Source: Verrucomicrobiaceae bacterium
GTDB lineage: Bacteria > Verrucomicrobiota > Verrucomicrobiia > Chthoniobacterales > JAATET01
DNA length: 64,000 bases
Assembly (NCBI GenBank): GCA_027488755.1
Contig: JAIYAZ010000075.1
Location: forward strand, 190,492-254,491
Reading direction: 5' to 3'
Shown here: one piece after another, positions 35,040-44,374 of the stretch
Layout: the number at the start of each line of letters is the position of its first letter
How positions within the stretch are numbered: the stretch's first letter is position 1
Position numbers and translations under genes: made by a program
Notes under the pieces: generated by a model
The model's database searches: none
Told to the model about the DNA's origin: nothing
Seen by the model: only the letters and a program-made list of their open reading frames with translations

Positions 35040-35516
35040 ATGGCCCTCGCACCCGGCACCCTCGCCCCTGACTTCACCCTCAAGTCCGCCACCGCCGACG
35101 GACTCACCGACCTCACCCTCAGCGCCCACCGCGGCCAGAGCAGCGTCGTCCTCCTCTTCTTCCCGCTCGCCTTCACCAGCGTCTGCACCCAGGAACTCTG
35201 CGACACCTCCGCCGGCCTCGCCCGCTACGAGGAACTCGGCGCCAAGGTCATCGGCATCAGCGTCGACAGCCCCTTCGCGCAGGCCGCCTGGGCGAAAAAA
35301 GAAGGCATCACCCTCCCGCTCGCCAGCGACCTCAACAAGGACGTCACCAAAGCCTACGACGTCCTCTTCCCGGGCCTCGCCGGCATCGGCGACACCTCCG
35401 CCCGCGCCGCCTTCGTCATCGATAAAGCCGGCCAGATCGTCCACAGCGAGCAGACCCCGACCCCGAAGGACCTCCCGAACTTCGACAAAATCGTCGAAGT
35501 CCTCCAGGGCCTGTAA
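35040..35516 (+). CDS. Peroxiredoxin (AhpC/TSA family)
   Basis: The ATG at 35040 gives 158 residues. The peroxidatic site is PLAFTSVCTQELC, with Cys49 as peroxidatic cysteine and Cys54 five residues later, an arrangement found in atypical 2-Cys BCP/AhpE-like enzymes. It reduces hydrogen peroxide and organic peroxides in the cytoplasm. The reductant is unknown. An inverted-repeat element follows 9 bases after the stop. Confidence 0.92.
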   Translation: MALAPGTLAPDFTLKSATADGLTDLTLSAHRGQSSVVLLFFPLAFTSVCTQELCDTSAGLARYEELGAKVIGISVDSPFAQAAWAKKEGITLPLASDLNKDVTKAYDVLFPGLAGIGDTSARAAFVIDKAGQIVHSEQTPTPKDLPNFDKIVEVLQGL

Positions 35517-35525
35517 CCGCCTCCA

Positions 35526-35587
35526 TGTAGCGGCGGTCTATGACCGCCGTATCGTTAACGTTCCGACGGTCATAGACCGCCGCTACA
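35526..35587. repeat. Inverted-repeat element, copy 2
   Basis: Arms 35526-35549 and 35564-35587 are inverted copies matching at 23 of 24 positions around CGGCGGTCTATGACCGCCG. Outer ends are TGTAGC and GCTACA, as in copy 1. The 14-bp spacer contains GTTAAC. It lies between the convergent peroxiredoxin and glycosyltransferase genes, and its right end supplies the glycosyltransferase stop codon (CTA at 35583-35585). Confidence 0.88.
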
Positions 35588-36836
35588 GCAGCTTCGCCAG
35601 CACCCCATCCAGCGTGCGCCGCGCCTCCGCGAAGGAAAACCACCGCCGCCCCACGGCGACGTTCTCCTCCGCTCGGCGCGCCCGCTCCGCCGGATCATCC
35701 AGCAGCGCGCGCACCTGCGCCTCGACGGCGTCCGTCACCGCGCCATCCATCTCCACCGCGCGGAGGCCCCGCGCCGCAATGTCGCTCACGTAGACCGGAT
35801 ACCGGTTCACCACCAGCGGCCGGCGAAAATACACAGCCTCGATCAGCGCGTTGCCGAACCCCTCCCAGCTCGACGGATACGTCACCAGGTCCGCCTGCGG
35901 AAACACATCCTCCAGCGTGTAGACCCGCCGCCCCGCTGCGTCCACGCCCCGTCGCTGCCCCACCCGCCCCGCCAGAAACACCGCGCGAATCCCCGCCGCC
36001 GCGATCCGCGCCTCCAGGTCCCGCAGGCACTCCGGCCCCTCGTCTCCCGCCGGATGCGTGAGCACCAGCACCGCCCGCCGGTCCCCCAGCCGCCGCACCA
36101 GCTCCACGCTGTGCGCGATCCCCTTGCGCGGAATGATCCGCGTCGGCTGCAGCACCAGCAAATCCCCCGGCTCCAACCCGATTTCCCCGCGAAACGTCCG
36201 CGCATACGCGTCCAGCTCCGGCGCCACCCGGTCAAAATCCAGCACGTTCGGCACCACCGCCGCGTCCAGCCCGCACCGCTCCGCCAGCGCCGCCCGCTGG
36301 AGCGAGTTGATCACCACATGCGCCATGCCCGGCAGCCGCGGCGGAAACGCCTCCTCCAGCCAATCCCCGCACGCATTCTCCGCGAACCGGTCCCGCTCCC
36401 AGAAAAAATCGTGGTGATGCGCGATCGTCGGCAGCCCCGTCTCGCGAATCACCCGCGCAATCGCCCGGCCCAGCGGCACATTCATCGGAATCGCCAGCGC
36501 GTTCTGCACCACCAGCCCATCGAGCGCGAACCCCGCGACGAACGCCCGCAGCTCCCCCGCCAGCCGCTCCGTCAGCGCCTCCGCACGCGCCTCCGTCTCC
36601 GCCGACCGCGCCGCGACGCCAAACAGCCCCGCCTGCACCGCCAGCACCTCGGGATGCAAAAAAAACGCCTCCTCCGCCAGATGACTCCGCTCCGCCGGCG
36701 TCTCCAGCTGCCCCGCGAACCAAAAGCACTCCGCCCCCCGCTCCCCCAGCAACCGCGCCCACTTCCCCGCCTCAAACGTCACGCCATCCGTCCCCGCAAA
36801 CCGGGTCGAAACAAAACCAACGCGCGAAAAAGCCAT
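35583..36836 (-). CDS. GT4-type glycosyltransferase
   Basis: The ATG at 36836 gives 417 residues (ATG at 36842 is an alternative). The GT-B fold is recognisable: HHHDFFWERDRF near 167, LVLQPTRIIPRKGIAHSVEL near 247 as the start of the sugar-nucleotide domain, and a late SSWEGFGNALIEAVYFRRPL with the conserved E(x)7E pattern. Donor and acceptor are unknown. The stop codon is provided by the inverted-repeat element downstream, so the last codons may have been changed by its arrival. Confidence 0.85.
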   Translation of the reverse strand: MAFSRVGFVSTRFAGTDGVTFEAGKWARLLGERGAECFWFAGQLETPAERSHLAEEAFFLHPEVLAVQAGLFGVAARSAETEARAEALTERLAGELRAFVAGFALDGLVVQNALAIPMNVPLGRAIARVIRETGLPTIAHHHDFFWERDRFAENACGDWLEEAFPPRLPGMAHVVINSLQRAALAERCGLDAAVVPNVLDFDRVAPELDAYARTFRGEIGLEPGDLLVLQPTRIIPRKGIAHSVELVRRLGDRRAVLVLTHPAGDEGPECLRDLEARIAAAGIRAVFLAGRVGQRRGVDAAGRRVYTLEDVFPQADLVTYPSSWEGFGNALIEAVYFRRPLVVNRYPVYVSDIAARGLRAVEMDGAVTDAVEAQVRALLDDPAERARRAEENVAVGRRWFSFAEARRTLDGVLAKLL

Positions 36837-36884
36837 GCCCATGAACAACGCGCCCAGCCTTACCACGGACGCCCGCGAAGGAAA

Positions 36885-36976
36885 GAACCACGAAGGGCAC
36901 GAAGAGCACAAAGAGGAGATAAGAAATCTTCCCTCCCCTCCATCCCCCTTCGTGTCCTTTGTGCCCTTCGTGGTTC
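36885..36976. repeat. Intergenic inverted repeat of the CACGAAGGGCAC type
   Basis: Arms 36885-36913 and 36948-36976 are inverted 29-bp copies that match at 25 positions; both hold GAACCACGAAGGGCAC at the outer end. The spacer is pyrimidine-rich. Part of the same motif (CTTCGTGCCCTTCGCG) recurs near 38989. Similar sequences are common between genes in this kind of genome; no gene or transposase is within. Confidence 0.78.
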
Positions 36977-37022
36977 CCCTCCCCCCTTCATCGCTTTCAT
37001 CCCTTCATCCCCTCCCCCCCTC

Positions 37023-37051
37023 CCCTCCATGTTCTCCATGCCCTCCATGGT
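37023..37051. repeat. 29-bp intergenic repeat (ATGGAG-type), copy 2, inverted
   Basis: It is the exact reverse complement of 19252-19280 over 29 bases. It lies in the same gene-free stretch (36837-37099) as the CACGAAGGGCAC-type repeat, upstream of the GT81-like gene. No other function is visible in that stretch. Confidence 0.75.
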
Positions 37052-37099
37052 AAATCCCCCGCTCGCTTTTTCCGCCAAACCCGCCTACCGCCTTAACCT

Positions 37100-38302
37100 A
37101 TGGCCGACTTCTTCCAGACCGGCACCATCGCCACGCTCCACCGCCTCGGCGAGCCCGACCTCGCCCGCCTCGAGCGCGAGCTCACCGCCTTTGCCGCCGA
37201 GCGCCCCATCGCCCTGGTCCTCCCCTGCCACGCCCGCGAGCTCGGCAGCCCCGCCCTCGCCGGCATCATCGCCCACCTCCGCGCCGTCCCCTACCTCTCC
37301 GAAATCGTCGTCGGCCTCGACGCCGCCAGCCCCGCCGCGTGGCGCACCGCCCGCCGCCTCTTCGCCGGCCTCCCCGCGCGCCTCCTCTGGCACGACGGCC
37401 CCCGGCTGAAAAAACTCCTCGCCCGCCTCCACGCCGACGGCCTCGCCCTCGGCCCCGCCGGCAAAGGCCGCAACCTCTGGCTCTGCTTCGGCCACCTCCT
37501 CGCCGCCGACCGCGCCCACGTCGTCGCCGTCCACGACGGCGACATCCTCACCTACGACCGCACCCTCCTCGCCCGCCTCTGCTACCCCGTGGCGAACCCC
37601 ACCCTCGGCTTCGACTTCGCCAAAGGCTACAGCGCCCGCTACTCCGACCGCCTCCACGGCCGCGTCACCCGCCTCCTCTTCACCCCCCTCCTCCGCTCCC
37701 TCACCACCCTCCTCGGCCCCCAGCCCCTCCTCGCCTACCTCGACGCCTTCCGCTACGCCCTCTCCGGCGAAATGGCCTTCCGCGCCGACCTCCTCCGCCG
37801 CATGCGCATGCCCGGCGACTGGGGCGTCGAAGTCGGCCTCCTCGCGGAAACCCACCGCCTCGTCCCGCCCCGCGCCGTCTGCCAGGTCGACATCGCCGAA
37901 CGCTACGACCACCGCCACCACCCCCTCCACGCCCCCGCCGGCCGCCCCGGCCTCGAACGCACCGCCCTCGACGTCGCCGCCCGCCTCTTCCGCACCCTCG
38001 CCCTCCAGGGCATCGCCCTCGACCGCGCCCACTTCGACGCCCTCCTCGCCCTCTACCTCCGCACCGCCGAGGACGCCATCCGCTACCACGCCGCCGACGC
38101 CACCCTCAACGGCCTCCACTGCGACCGCCACGAAGAGGAAGCCATCGCCGCCCGCTTCGTCGAAAGCCTCCGCCACGCCGCCGACGCCTACCTCGCCGAC
38201 CCCCTCGGCCCCCCGCTCATCCCGAACTGGAACCGCGTCGCCGACGCCCGCCCCGACTTCTTCCCCGAATTCCACGCCGCCGTCGAAAAAGACAACGCGT
38301 AA
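37100..38302 (+). CDS. Glucosyl-3-phosphoglycerate synthase-like glycosyltransferase (GT81-like)
   Basis: The 400-residue protein has a GT-A layout: IALVLPCHARELGSPALAGI near 37, IVVGLDAA near 69, GKGRNLWLCFGHLLAADRAH near 121 and the metal motif HDGDILTYDR near 144. FDFAKGYSARYSDRLHGRVT and the late catalytic WGVEVGLLAETH match the GpgS/mannosylglycerate-synthase style. Relatives make glucosyl-3-phosphoglycerate, a precursor of the compatible solute glucosylglycerate. A phosphatase partner is not adjacent. The call rests on motif style only. Confidence 0.7.
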   Translation: MADFFQTGTIATLHRLGEPDLARLERELTAFAAERPIALVLPCHARELGSPALAGIIAHLRAVPYLSEIVVGLDAASPAAWRTARRLFAGLPARLLWHDGPRLKKLLARLHADGLALGPAGKGRNLWLCFGHLLAADRAHVVAVHDGDILTYDRTLLARLCYPVANPTLGFDFAKGYSARYSDRLHGRVTRLLFTPLLRSLTTLLGPQPLLAYLDAFRYALSGEMAFRADLLRRMRMPGDWGVEVGLLAETHRLVPPRAVCQVDIAERYDHRHHPLHAPAGRPGLERTALDVAARLFRTLALQGIALDRAHFDALLALYLRTAEDAIRYHAADATLNGLHCDRHEEEAIAARFVESLRHAADAYLADPLGPPLIPNWNRVADARPDFFPEFHAAVEKDNA

Positions 38303-38313
38303 CCCCCGCCCCC

Positions 38314-38339
38314 CTGGAGCGGCGGTCTATGACCGCCGG
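38314..38339. repeat. Inverted-repeat element copy 3, left arm
   Basis: CTGGAGC followed by the core CGGCGGTCTATGACCGCCG starts 12 bases after the GT81-like stop. It pairs with the arm at 38780-38804. Both arms of this copy have GGAG/CTCC where copies 1 and 2 have GTAG/CTAC. Confidence 0.82.
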
Positions 38340-38359
38340 TCGCCCGCTCCCCTGCCGTC

Positions 38360-38716
38360 CTACCAGGGAAACTGCAACCACAAGCACTGCCCCATGCCCG
38401 CCAGAGCGATCAGCAACCCGACGGCCAGCAAGCCGTCCGCGTAAGGATTCAGGACCCGGTGATTCCGCGAGTAGCCATACGCAAACGCCGCCAGCGCAAA
38501 CCCTAGGTAGGCCACCGCCATCGCCTGCGCCGCCGGCCCCTCCACGAGCACGAACCCCCAACCCCGCTTTCGGCCCGTCCACCCCACGGCAAACGCCTTC
38601 CCGGTTACCAATGCCGCGACCCCGCCCAGCGCCAACGCCGACGAGCCCACGAACCCGAGGAGAATCTTGCGCCACCACGCATTGCTCCACTGGAAATCCG
38701 GATCATTCTCGACCAT
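38360..38716 (-). CDS. Small membrane protein lying between the two arms of a repeat element
   Basis: The 118-residue product has three clear hydrophobic segments (about 19-43, 63-81 and 92-113) and a hydrophilic N-terminus MVENDPDFQWSNAWWRK. ORF length, hydropathy and the start context agree with a real membrane protein; no family is recognised. Its 357 bases take up most of the 440 bp between the two repeat arms. A role linked to the element, or simple capture by it, are both possible. Confidence 0.6.
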   Translation of the reverse strand: MVENDPDFQWSNAWWRKILLGFVGSSALALGGVAALVTGKAFAVGWTGRKRGWGFVLVEGPAAQAMAVAYLGFALAAFAYGYSRNHRVLNPYADGLLAVGLLIALAGMGQCLWLQFPW

Positions 38717-39109
38717 CCCGCGCCCCTCCTACCGCAAACGCCCATACCCGGCGAGCCCCGCTCCCCGCGCAAAAAAATGCGACGGTCACAGACCGCCGCT
38801 CCAGCGGGCGGCGCTTCACGACGACGGTCTGGGTGGTGCGCGGCAGGGCGGCCACGGATGGCTTCCCCTTCGCGCCCCTTGCGACCTTCGGTGGAAACAG
38901 CGGCGCGGGCCGAGCCTCGCCCTCCCGGCGCTCTCCGTTTCCTCGGTTTCCTCCGGATCAAAATGTGCCTTGTTGCTTCACGGCCTTCGTGCCCTTCGCG
39001 TCTTCGCGGGGAAATTTCCCGTGTGTGCACACGATTCTCGGAAATCGCTTTGCCTGCCTCCGCGCGCTTCCCGTAGGCTGCGGACCGTTTTTCCGCTCTC
39101 TCTCCCGCC
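38717..39109. other. Gene-free stretch with repeat remnants before carB
   Basis: This 393-base region has no credible gene. It holds the right arm of inverted-repeat copy 3 (38780-38804) and, near 38980-39015, a half copy of the CACGAAGGGCAC-type repeat (CTTCGTGCCCTTCGCG followed by a related unit). The rest is unremarkable GC-rich sequence. The carB promoter should lie at the right end; no clear -35/-10 pair stands out. Confidence 0.6.
38780..38804. repeat. Inverted-repeat element copy 3, right arm
   Basis: CGACGGTCACAGACCGCCGC then TCCAG is the inverted partner of 38314-38339, matching at 23 of 25 positions. The distance between arms is 440 bp against 25 and 14 bp in copies 1 and 2. Confidence 0.82.
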
Positions 39110-42100
39110 ATGCCCAAAGACCCTTCGATCCGCAAGATTCTCCTCATCGGCTCTGGCCCCATCATCATCGGCCAGGGCTGCGAATTCGATTACTCCGGCG
39201 TGCAGGCCTGCAAGGCGCTCAAAGAGGAAGGCTACGAGGTCGTGCTCGTGAACTCGAACCCCGCCACGATCATGACGGACCCCGAGTTCGCCGACCGCAC
39301 CTACATCGAGCCGATCACCCCCGCCGTGGTCGAAAAAATCCTCGAACGCGAACGCCCCGACGCCCTCCTGCCCACCCTCGGCGGCCAGACCGCGCTCAAT
39401 TGCGCCATGGACCTCTTCCACTCCGGCGTGCTCGACCGGCTCGGCGTGAAGATGATCGGCGCCAAGGCCGACGCGATCCAGCGCGGCGAGGACCGGCAGC
39501 TCTTCAAGGACATCATGCTCGAGATCGGCCTCGACGTGCCGCATTCCGGCACCGCCCACTCGATGGACGAGGCCCGCGACGTCGCGGCGAAAATCGGCAC
39601 CATGCCGCTCATCATCCGACCCGCCTTCACGCTCGGCGGCACGGGCGGCGGCATCGCCTACAACCGCGAGGAATTCGAGGAAATCGTCAAACGCGGCCTC
39701 GACCTCTCGCCCACCACCGAGGTCCTCATCGAGGAGTCGCTCCTCGGTTGGAAGGAATTCGAGATGGAGGTCATGCGCGACCGCGCGGACAACTGCGTCG
39801 TCATCTGCTCCATCGAAAACTTCGACCCCATGGGCGTCCACACCGGCGACTCGATCACCGTCGCGCCCATCCAGACGCTCACCGACAAGGAATACCAGTC
39901 CATGCGCGACGCGAGCTTTGCCGTCATCCGCGCCATCGGCGTGGAAACGGGCGGGTCGAACATCCAGTTCGCCACGCACCCGCAGACCGGCCGCATGATC
40001 GTCATCGAAATGAACCCGCGCGTCTCCCGCAGCTCCGCGCTCGCGTCGAAGGCCACCGGGTTCCCCATCGCGAAGATCGCCGCCAAGCTCGCCGTCGGTT
40101 ACACGCTCGACGAACTCCGCAACGACATCACCCGCGAGACGCCCGCCTGCTTCGAGCCGACCATCGACTACGTCGTCACGAAAATCCCGCGCTTCACCTT
40201 CGAGAAATTCCCGCAGGCTGACCCGACCCTCACGACGCAGATGAAGAGCGTGGGCGAAGCCATGGCCATCGGCCGCACGTTCAAGGAGAGCTTCCAAAAA
40301 GCCCTCCGCTCCCTGGAAATCGGCCGCTTCGGCTTCGGGTCGGACGGCAAGGACGCCCCGCTCGAACCCGCCGAAATCGAGCGCCTGCTCCGCGTGCCCA
40401 CCGTCGGCCGCGTCTTCGCGATCCGCGAAGCCTTCCGCGCCGGCTACTCGGTCGAACGCATCCACGAACTCTCCAAGATCGACCCGTGGTTCCTGCACAA
40501 CCTCAAGGAAATCGCCGACGCTTCGGAGAAAATCGCCGCGCTCGGCTGCGGCCTCACGGAAGCCGCGGAATTCCGCCGCGCGAAGAAGCTGGGGTTTAGC
40601 GACCGCCAGCTCGGCCAGCTCACCGGCGAGACCGAGTCCGCCATCCGCCGGACGCGCAAGGACCTCGGCGTCGTCCCCACCTACCGCCTCGTCGACACCT
40701 GCGCCGCCGAGTTCGAGGCCTACACGCCCTACTTCTACTCCACCTACGGCGACGAGGACGAAGCCCGCAAGAGCGACCGAAAGAAGGTCATGATCCTCGG
40801 CGGCGGCCCGAACCGCATCGGCCAGGGCATTGAGTTCGACTACTGCTGCGTGCACGCCGCCTTCGCGCTCAAGGAGGAAGGCTGGGAGACCATCATGGTG
40901 AACTCGAACCCCGAGACCGTCTCCACCGACTACGACACCAGCGACAAACTCTTCTTCGAGCCCCTCACCCTCGAGGACGTGCTCAACATCTACGAGAACG
41001 AGCAATGCGACGCCGTCGTCGTGCAGTTCGGCGGGCAGACCCCGCTCAACCTCGCCGCCGCCCTCCAGGCCAACGGCTGCACCATCATCGGCACCCAGCC
41101 GAAGAGCATCCAGATGGCCGAGGACCGCAAGGACTTCGCCGCCATGCTCGATAAACTCGGCCTGCGCCAGACCCCCGGCGCCACCGCGACGAACGAGGAC
41201 GAAGCCGTCGCCGTCGCCGCCCGCATCGGCTACCCCGTGCTCGTGCGCCCCAGCTTCGTGCTCGGCGGCCGCGCCATGGAAATCGTCTACGCCGAGGACG
41301 AACTCCGCGGCTACATCCGCCGCGCCGCCGAGGCCAGCCCCGAGCGCCCCATCCTCGTCGACCGCTTCCTCGAGGACGCCACCGAGGTCGACGTCGATTG
41401 CATCGCTGACGGCGCCGACGTCGTCATCGGCGGCATCATGGAGCACATCGAGCAGGCCGGCATTCACTCCGGCGACAGCGCCTGCGTCATCCCCAGCTTC
41501 TCCCTCTCCGCGAAATCGCTCGAAACGATCAAGTCCGCCACGAAGGCCATGGCCCGCGAACTCGACGTGCGCGGCCTCATGAACGTGCAGTTCGCAGTCA
41601 AGGACGAGGAAGTCTACATCATCGAAGTGAACCCCCGCGCCAGCCGCACCGCGCCGTTCGTCAGCAAGGCCATCGGCGTCCCCCTGCCCAAGCTCGCCGC
41701 GAAAATCATGGCCGGCCGCACGCTCAAGGAACTCGGCTTCACCGAGGAAATCGTGCCGCCGCATTTCTCGGTGAAGGAAGCCGTCTTCCCGTTCATCAAA
41801 TTCCCCGGCATCGACATCATCCTCGGCCCCGAAATGCGCTCCACCGGCGAAGTCATGGGCATCGACGCCGACCTAGGCAGTGCCTACGCCAAGGCCCAGA
41901 TGGCCGCCCAGCCCGCGCTGCCCGACCAGGGCAACGTCTTCATCAGCGTGAAGGACCGCGACAAAGCCGCCGCCGTCTCCATCGCGAAGGAATTCGCCGA
42001 CCTCGGCTTCACCCTCTACGCCACCGCCGGCACCGCCGCCGCGCTGGCCGGCGGAGGCATCGCCGCGAAAACGCTCCACCGCCTCCACGAAGGCCGGCCC

Positions 42101-42322
42101 AACGTCCTCGACATGATCAAAAACGGGGAGATCCAGTTCATCATCAACACCCCCAGCGGCGACCAGACCCGCCGCGACGAAGTCACGATCCGCAGCGCCG
42201 CCGTCGGCAACCGCATCGCCACGATGACGACCCTCCGCGCCGCCCGCGCCAGCGCCGCCGCCATCCGCGCCATCCGCGACCACGGCCTCCACGTCAAAAG
42301 CCTCCAGGAATACCACGCGTAG
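39110..42322 (+). CDS. carB: Carbamoyl-phosphate synthase, large subunit
   Basis: The 1070-residue protein is full length. It begins [20 protein letters not shown] and has two homologous ATP-grasp halves (each with IGQGxEFDY at the start: near 20 and near 568). The N-terminal carboxyphosphate domain includes [12 protein letters not shown]; the second half includes [16 protein letters not shown]. The C-terminal 130 residues are the MGS-like allosteric domain. It makes carbamoyl phosphate for arginine and pyrimidines together with CarA, whose gene is not in the window. Confidence 0.97.
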   Translation: MPKDPSIRKILLIGSGPIIIGQGCEFDYSGVQACKALKEEGYEVVLVNSNPATIMTDPEFADRTYIEPITPAVVEKILERERPDALLPTLGGQTALNCAMDLFHSGVLDRLGVKMIGAKADAIQRGEDRQLFKDIMLEIGLDVPHSGTAHSMDEARDVAAKIGTMPLIIRPAFTLGGTGGGIAYNREEFEEIVKRGLDLSPTTEVLIEESLLGWKEFEMEVMRDRADNCVVICSIENFDPMGVHTGDSITVAPIQTLTDKEYQSMRDASFAVIRAIGVETGGSNIQFATHPQTGRMIVIEMNPRVSRSSALASKATGFPIAKIAAKLAVGYTLDELRNDITRETPACFEPTIDYVVTKIPRFTFEKFPQADPTLTTQMKSVGEAMAIGRTFKESFQKALRSLEIGRFGFGSDGKDAPLEPAEIERLLRVPTVGRVFAIREAFRAGYSVERIHELSKIDPWFLHNLKEIADASEKIAALGCGLTEAAEFRRAKKLGFSDRQLGQLTGETESAIRRTRKDLGVVPTYRLVDTCAAEFEAYTPYFYSTYGDEDEARKSDRKKVMILGGGPNRIGQGIEFDYCCVHAAFALKEEGWETIMVNSNPETVSTDYDTSDKLFFEPLTLEDVLNIYENEQCDAVVVQFGGQTPLNLAAALQANGCTIIGTQPKSIQMAEDRKDFAAMLDKLGLRQTPGATATNEDEAVAVAARIGYPVLVRPSFVLGGRAMEIVYAEDELRGYIRRAAEASPERPILVDRFLEDATEVDVDCIADGADVVIGGIMEHIEQAGIHSGDSACVIPSFSLSAKSLETIKSATKAMARELDVRGLMNVQFAVKDEEVYIIEVNPRASRTAPFVSKAIGVPLPKLAAKIMAGRTLKELGFTEEIVPPHFSVKEAVFPFIKFPGIDIILGPEMRSTGEVMGIDADLGSAYAKAQMAAQPALPDQGNVFISVKDRDKAAAVSIAKEFADLGFTLYATAGTAAALAGGGIAAKTLHRLHEGRPNVLDMIKNGEIQFIINTPSGDQTRRDEVTIRSAAVGNRIATMTTLRAARASAAAIRAIRDHGLHVKSLQEYHA

Positions 42323-42376
42323 CGCCGGGGCCCCGGGGCAACTGGCACGAAACGCGCTGCCAATGCCGCTTGCCCC

Positions 42377-43921
42377 ATGCGCCCCCGCCTCCTCGCCTCG
42401 CTGCTCCTCGGCGTCACCCTCGCCGGCTCCGTCCACGCCGCCGCGCCCGTCTTCACCGGCGTGGACGCCAACTACTCCCTCGGCATGGAGCGCGAGGGCA
42501 AAACCTGGCGCTGGGACGGCAAGGCGGACGACCTCTTCTCCGGCATCGCCCGCGCGGGCGTGCAGGGCTTTCGCGTCCGACTCTGGACCGGGGACGAGGG
42601 CCAAAACGGCCGGGACTACGCGACCGAGGTCGTCAAACGCGCCCGCGCCGCCGCCCTCGAGCCCTATCTCGTCATCTTCCTCAGCGAAGATTGGGCCGAC
42701 CTCATGAAGCAGCCGCTGCCAAAGATCTGGCAGGGCCTCACCTTCGACGAACGCCTCGCCGCCGTGCAGGCCTACTCGCGCGACGTCGTCACCCACTTCC
42801 GCAAAAACGGCCTCCGCAGCCACCTCTACGAAATCGGCAACGAAATCGACTACGGCATCGCCGGCGTCTACCCGAGCAAGGGCGCGAAAAAATCCCCCGC
42901 CGCCCTCTCCCGCTCCTGCTGGCCGCAGGCGGCGAAGCTCATCCTCGCCAGCCAGGCCGGCGTGCGCGCCGCGGACCCCGACGCGAAGTTCCTCCTCCAC
43001 ATCGCGCACTGGTGGGACCCGGAGTTTTGCGTCGCGTTCTTCGAGTTCATGCGCGCGCAGGGCGTCCAGCTCGACTACGCCGGCCTCTCGTATTTCCCGT
43101 CGTCAAACATCGGCGGCTCGCTGGAAATGGAGCAATTCGGCGCCGTCGTCACGCGCGTCGCCCAGGCCGCGAAGTGCCCCGTCATCGTGCCCGAGACCGC
43201 CTACCCGAGCACTGCCGACTTCAAGGGCCAATTCTCCCGCTGGAAAAAAGCCGTCCCCGGCTACCCGCTTTCGCCCGACGGCCAGCGCCGCTGGCTCGCC
43301 GACTTCCTCGCGTTCTGCGCGCACCACCCCGACATCGCCTCGGTCTATTACTGGAGCCCCGAATGGTATGGCGAAGGCATGTGGAAGGCCTTCGCGTTCT
43401 TCGATCCCGCCGGCGAGGCGAAGCCCGCCTGGGCCTCCTTCGCCGGCCCGCGCGCCGACCGCCCGCCTCCCCGCCGCAACGTCCACTTCGAGCAACGCGG
43501 CGACCGCCTTTACCCCGTGCCCATCGCCGCCGCCCGTGCGGTCGCCGCCCCGGCCCTGCGCAAGCGCCTCGCCGAGTTTGGCCGCGTGAACGTCGATTAC
43601 ATCAAAGCCATCACCGACCAACGCCTCGTCGTCGGCGGCTACCGCGTGAACCTCCGCGCCTCCCTCTCCGGCAACCTCGACCTCACCCTCGCCGACGACG
43701 CCCCCGTTCCGCCGCCCGCCGCCAAATCCCTCGACCCGCTCGACCCGAAAACCACCCGCGTCGTCGTCTTCACCGCGGACCCCGCCAGCCCCGCCCTCGC
43801 CGCCACCCTCGCACTCGCCCGCGACCGCGGCTTCGAAGCCGTCCCCCACCCCCAACCCGCCGACGCCCCCCTCAAATTCGGCTTCGGCCAGGACTGGCAG
43901 CACCCCCCCGCAACGGAATGA
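42377..43921 (+). CDS. Secreted GH53 endo-beta-1,4-galactanase with C-terminal extension
   Basis: The 514-residue protein has a signal peptide (about 1-22). The (beta/alpha)8 domain shows GVDANYSLGM near 28, the acid/base Glu156 in YEIGNE and the nucleophile Glu273 in IVPETAYP, matching GH53 arabinogalactan endo-galactanases of about 330-400 residues. Target is type I arabinogalactan from plant pectin. The last ~150 residues (from about 365) are not part of the GH53 barrel and I do not recognise them; the segment is rich in Ala, Asp and Pro. The DCC gene starts 6 bases after the stop. Confidence 0.88.
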   Translation: MRPRLLASLLLGVTLAGSVHAAAPVFTGVDANYSLGMEREGKTWRWDGKADDLFSGIARAGVQGFRVRLWTGDEGQNGRDYATEVVKRARAAALEPYLVIFLSEDWADLMKQPLPKIWQGLTFDERLAAVQAYSRDVVTHFRKNGLRSHLYEIGNEIDYGIAGVYPSKGAKKSPAALSRSCWPQAAKLILASQAGVRAADPDAKFLLHIAHWWDPEFCVAFFEFMRAQGVQLDYAGLSYFPSSNIGGSLEMEQFGAVVTRVAQAAKCPVIVPETAYPSTADFKGQFSRWKKAVPGYPLSPDGQRRWLADFLAFCAHHPDIASVYYWSPEWYGEGMWKAFAFFDPAGEAKPAWASFAGPRADRPPPRRNVHFEQRGDRLYPVPIAAARAVAAPALRKRLAEFGRVNVDYIKAITDQRLVVGGYRVNLRASLSGNLDLTLADDAPVPPPAAKSLDPLDPKTTRVVVFTADPASPALAATLALARDRGFEAVPHPQPADAPLKFGFGQDWQHPPATE

Positions 43922-43927
43922 TTCCCC

Positions 43928-44374
43928 ATGGCGCCGGCGCGACTTTCGGCGCAGGGTGAGTCCGTGGAACCCACCGCCGCCGTCCTGCTCATCGACGCCG
44001 ACTGCGTGCTCTGCAACCGCGCCGCGCAATTCTTCATCCGCCACGACCCGGCCGCCCGCCTCCGCTTCGCCGCCCTCGGCTCCCCCGCCGCCACCGCCCT
44101 GCTCGCCGCGCATCACCTGCCGCCGCCGCCTGCCGGCACCGTCGCCCTCGTGCTCGGCGGGCAACTCTTCGTGCGCAGCGAGGCCACGCTTCGCGCCATC
44201 GCGCTTCTGCCCGCCCCGTGGTGCTGGGGCCGCCTCGGCCTGCTCGTTCCCCGCCCCCTTCGCGACGGCGTCTACCGCCTCATCGCCCGCACGCGGCTCG
44301 CGCTCTTTGGCCGCACCACCGCCTGCGCCCTCCTCACCCCCGCGGAGCGCGCCCGCTTCCTCGCGGACTCATGA
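43928..44374 (+). CDS. DCC family thiol-disulfide oxidoreductase-like protein (DUF393)
   Basis: This 148-residue protein carries LLIDADCVLCNRAAQFFIRH at about 20-39, the motif that names the DCC family (Asp-x-Asp-Cys-x-x-Cys), followed by an unstructured-looking middle and PLRDGVYRLIARTR. A thioredoxin-like fold is expected. The exact start is uncertain: a GTG at 43961 lies nearer the motif. It ends in overlap with the convergent arrestin-like gene (44369-44374). Confidence 0.85.
   Translation: MAPARLSAQGESVEPTAAVLLIDADCVLCNRAAQFFIRHDPAARLRFAALGSPAATALLAAHHLPPPPAGTVALVLGGQLFVRSEATLRAIALLPAPWCWGRLGLLVPRPLRDGVYRLIARTRLALFGRTTACALLTPAERARFLADS

Noticed and set aside
38360-38716. Insertion sequence between the repeat arms
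   Set aside because: The encoded 118-residue membrane protein has no transposase motif; the element may be non-autonomous, so it is listed as a repeat plus cargo gene only.
38978-41764. A 928-codon open frame on the minus strand across carB
   Set aside because: It is antisense to the clearly coding carB on the plus strand; such long frames come from high GC and codon bias. It has no domain-like sequence and a biased composition rich in Glu, Gly and Ala.
42323-42345. GC-only palindrome after carB (CCGGGGCCCCGG)
   Set aside because: No T-tract follows and the stem is only GC; not enough to call a terminator.
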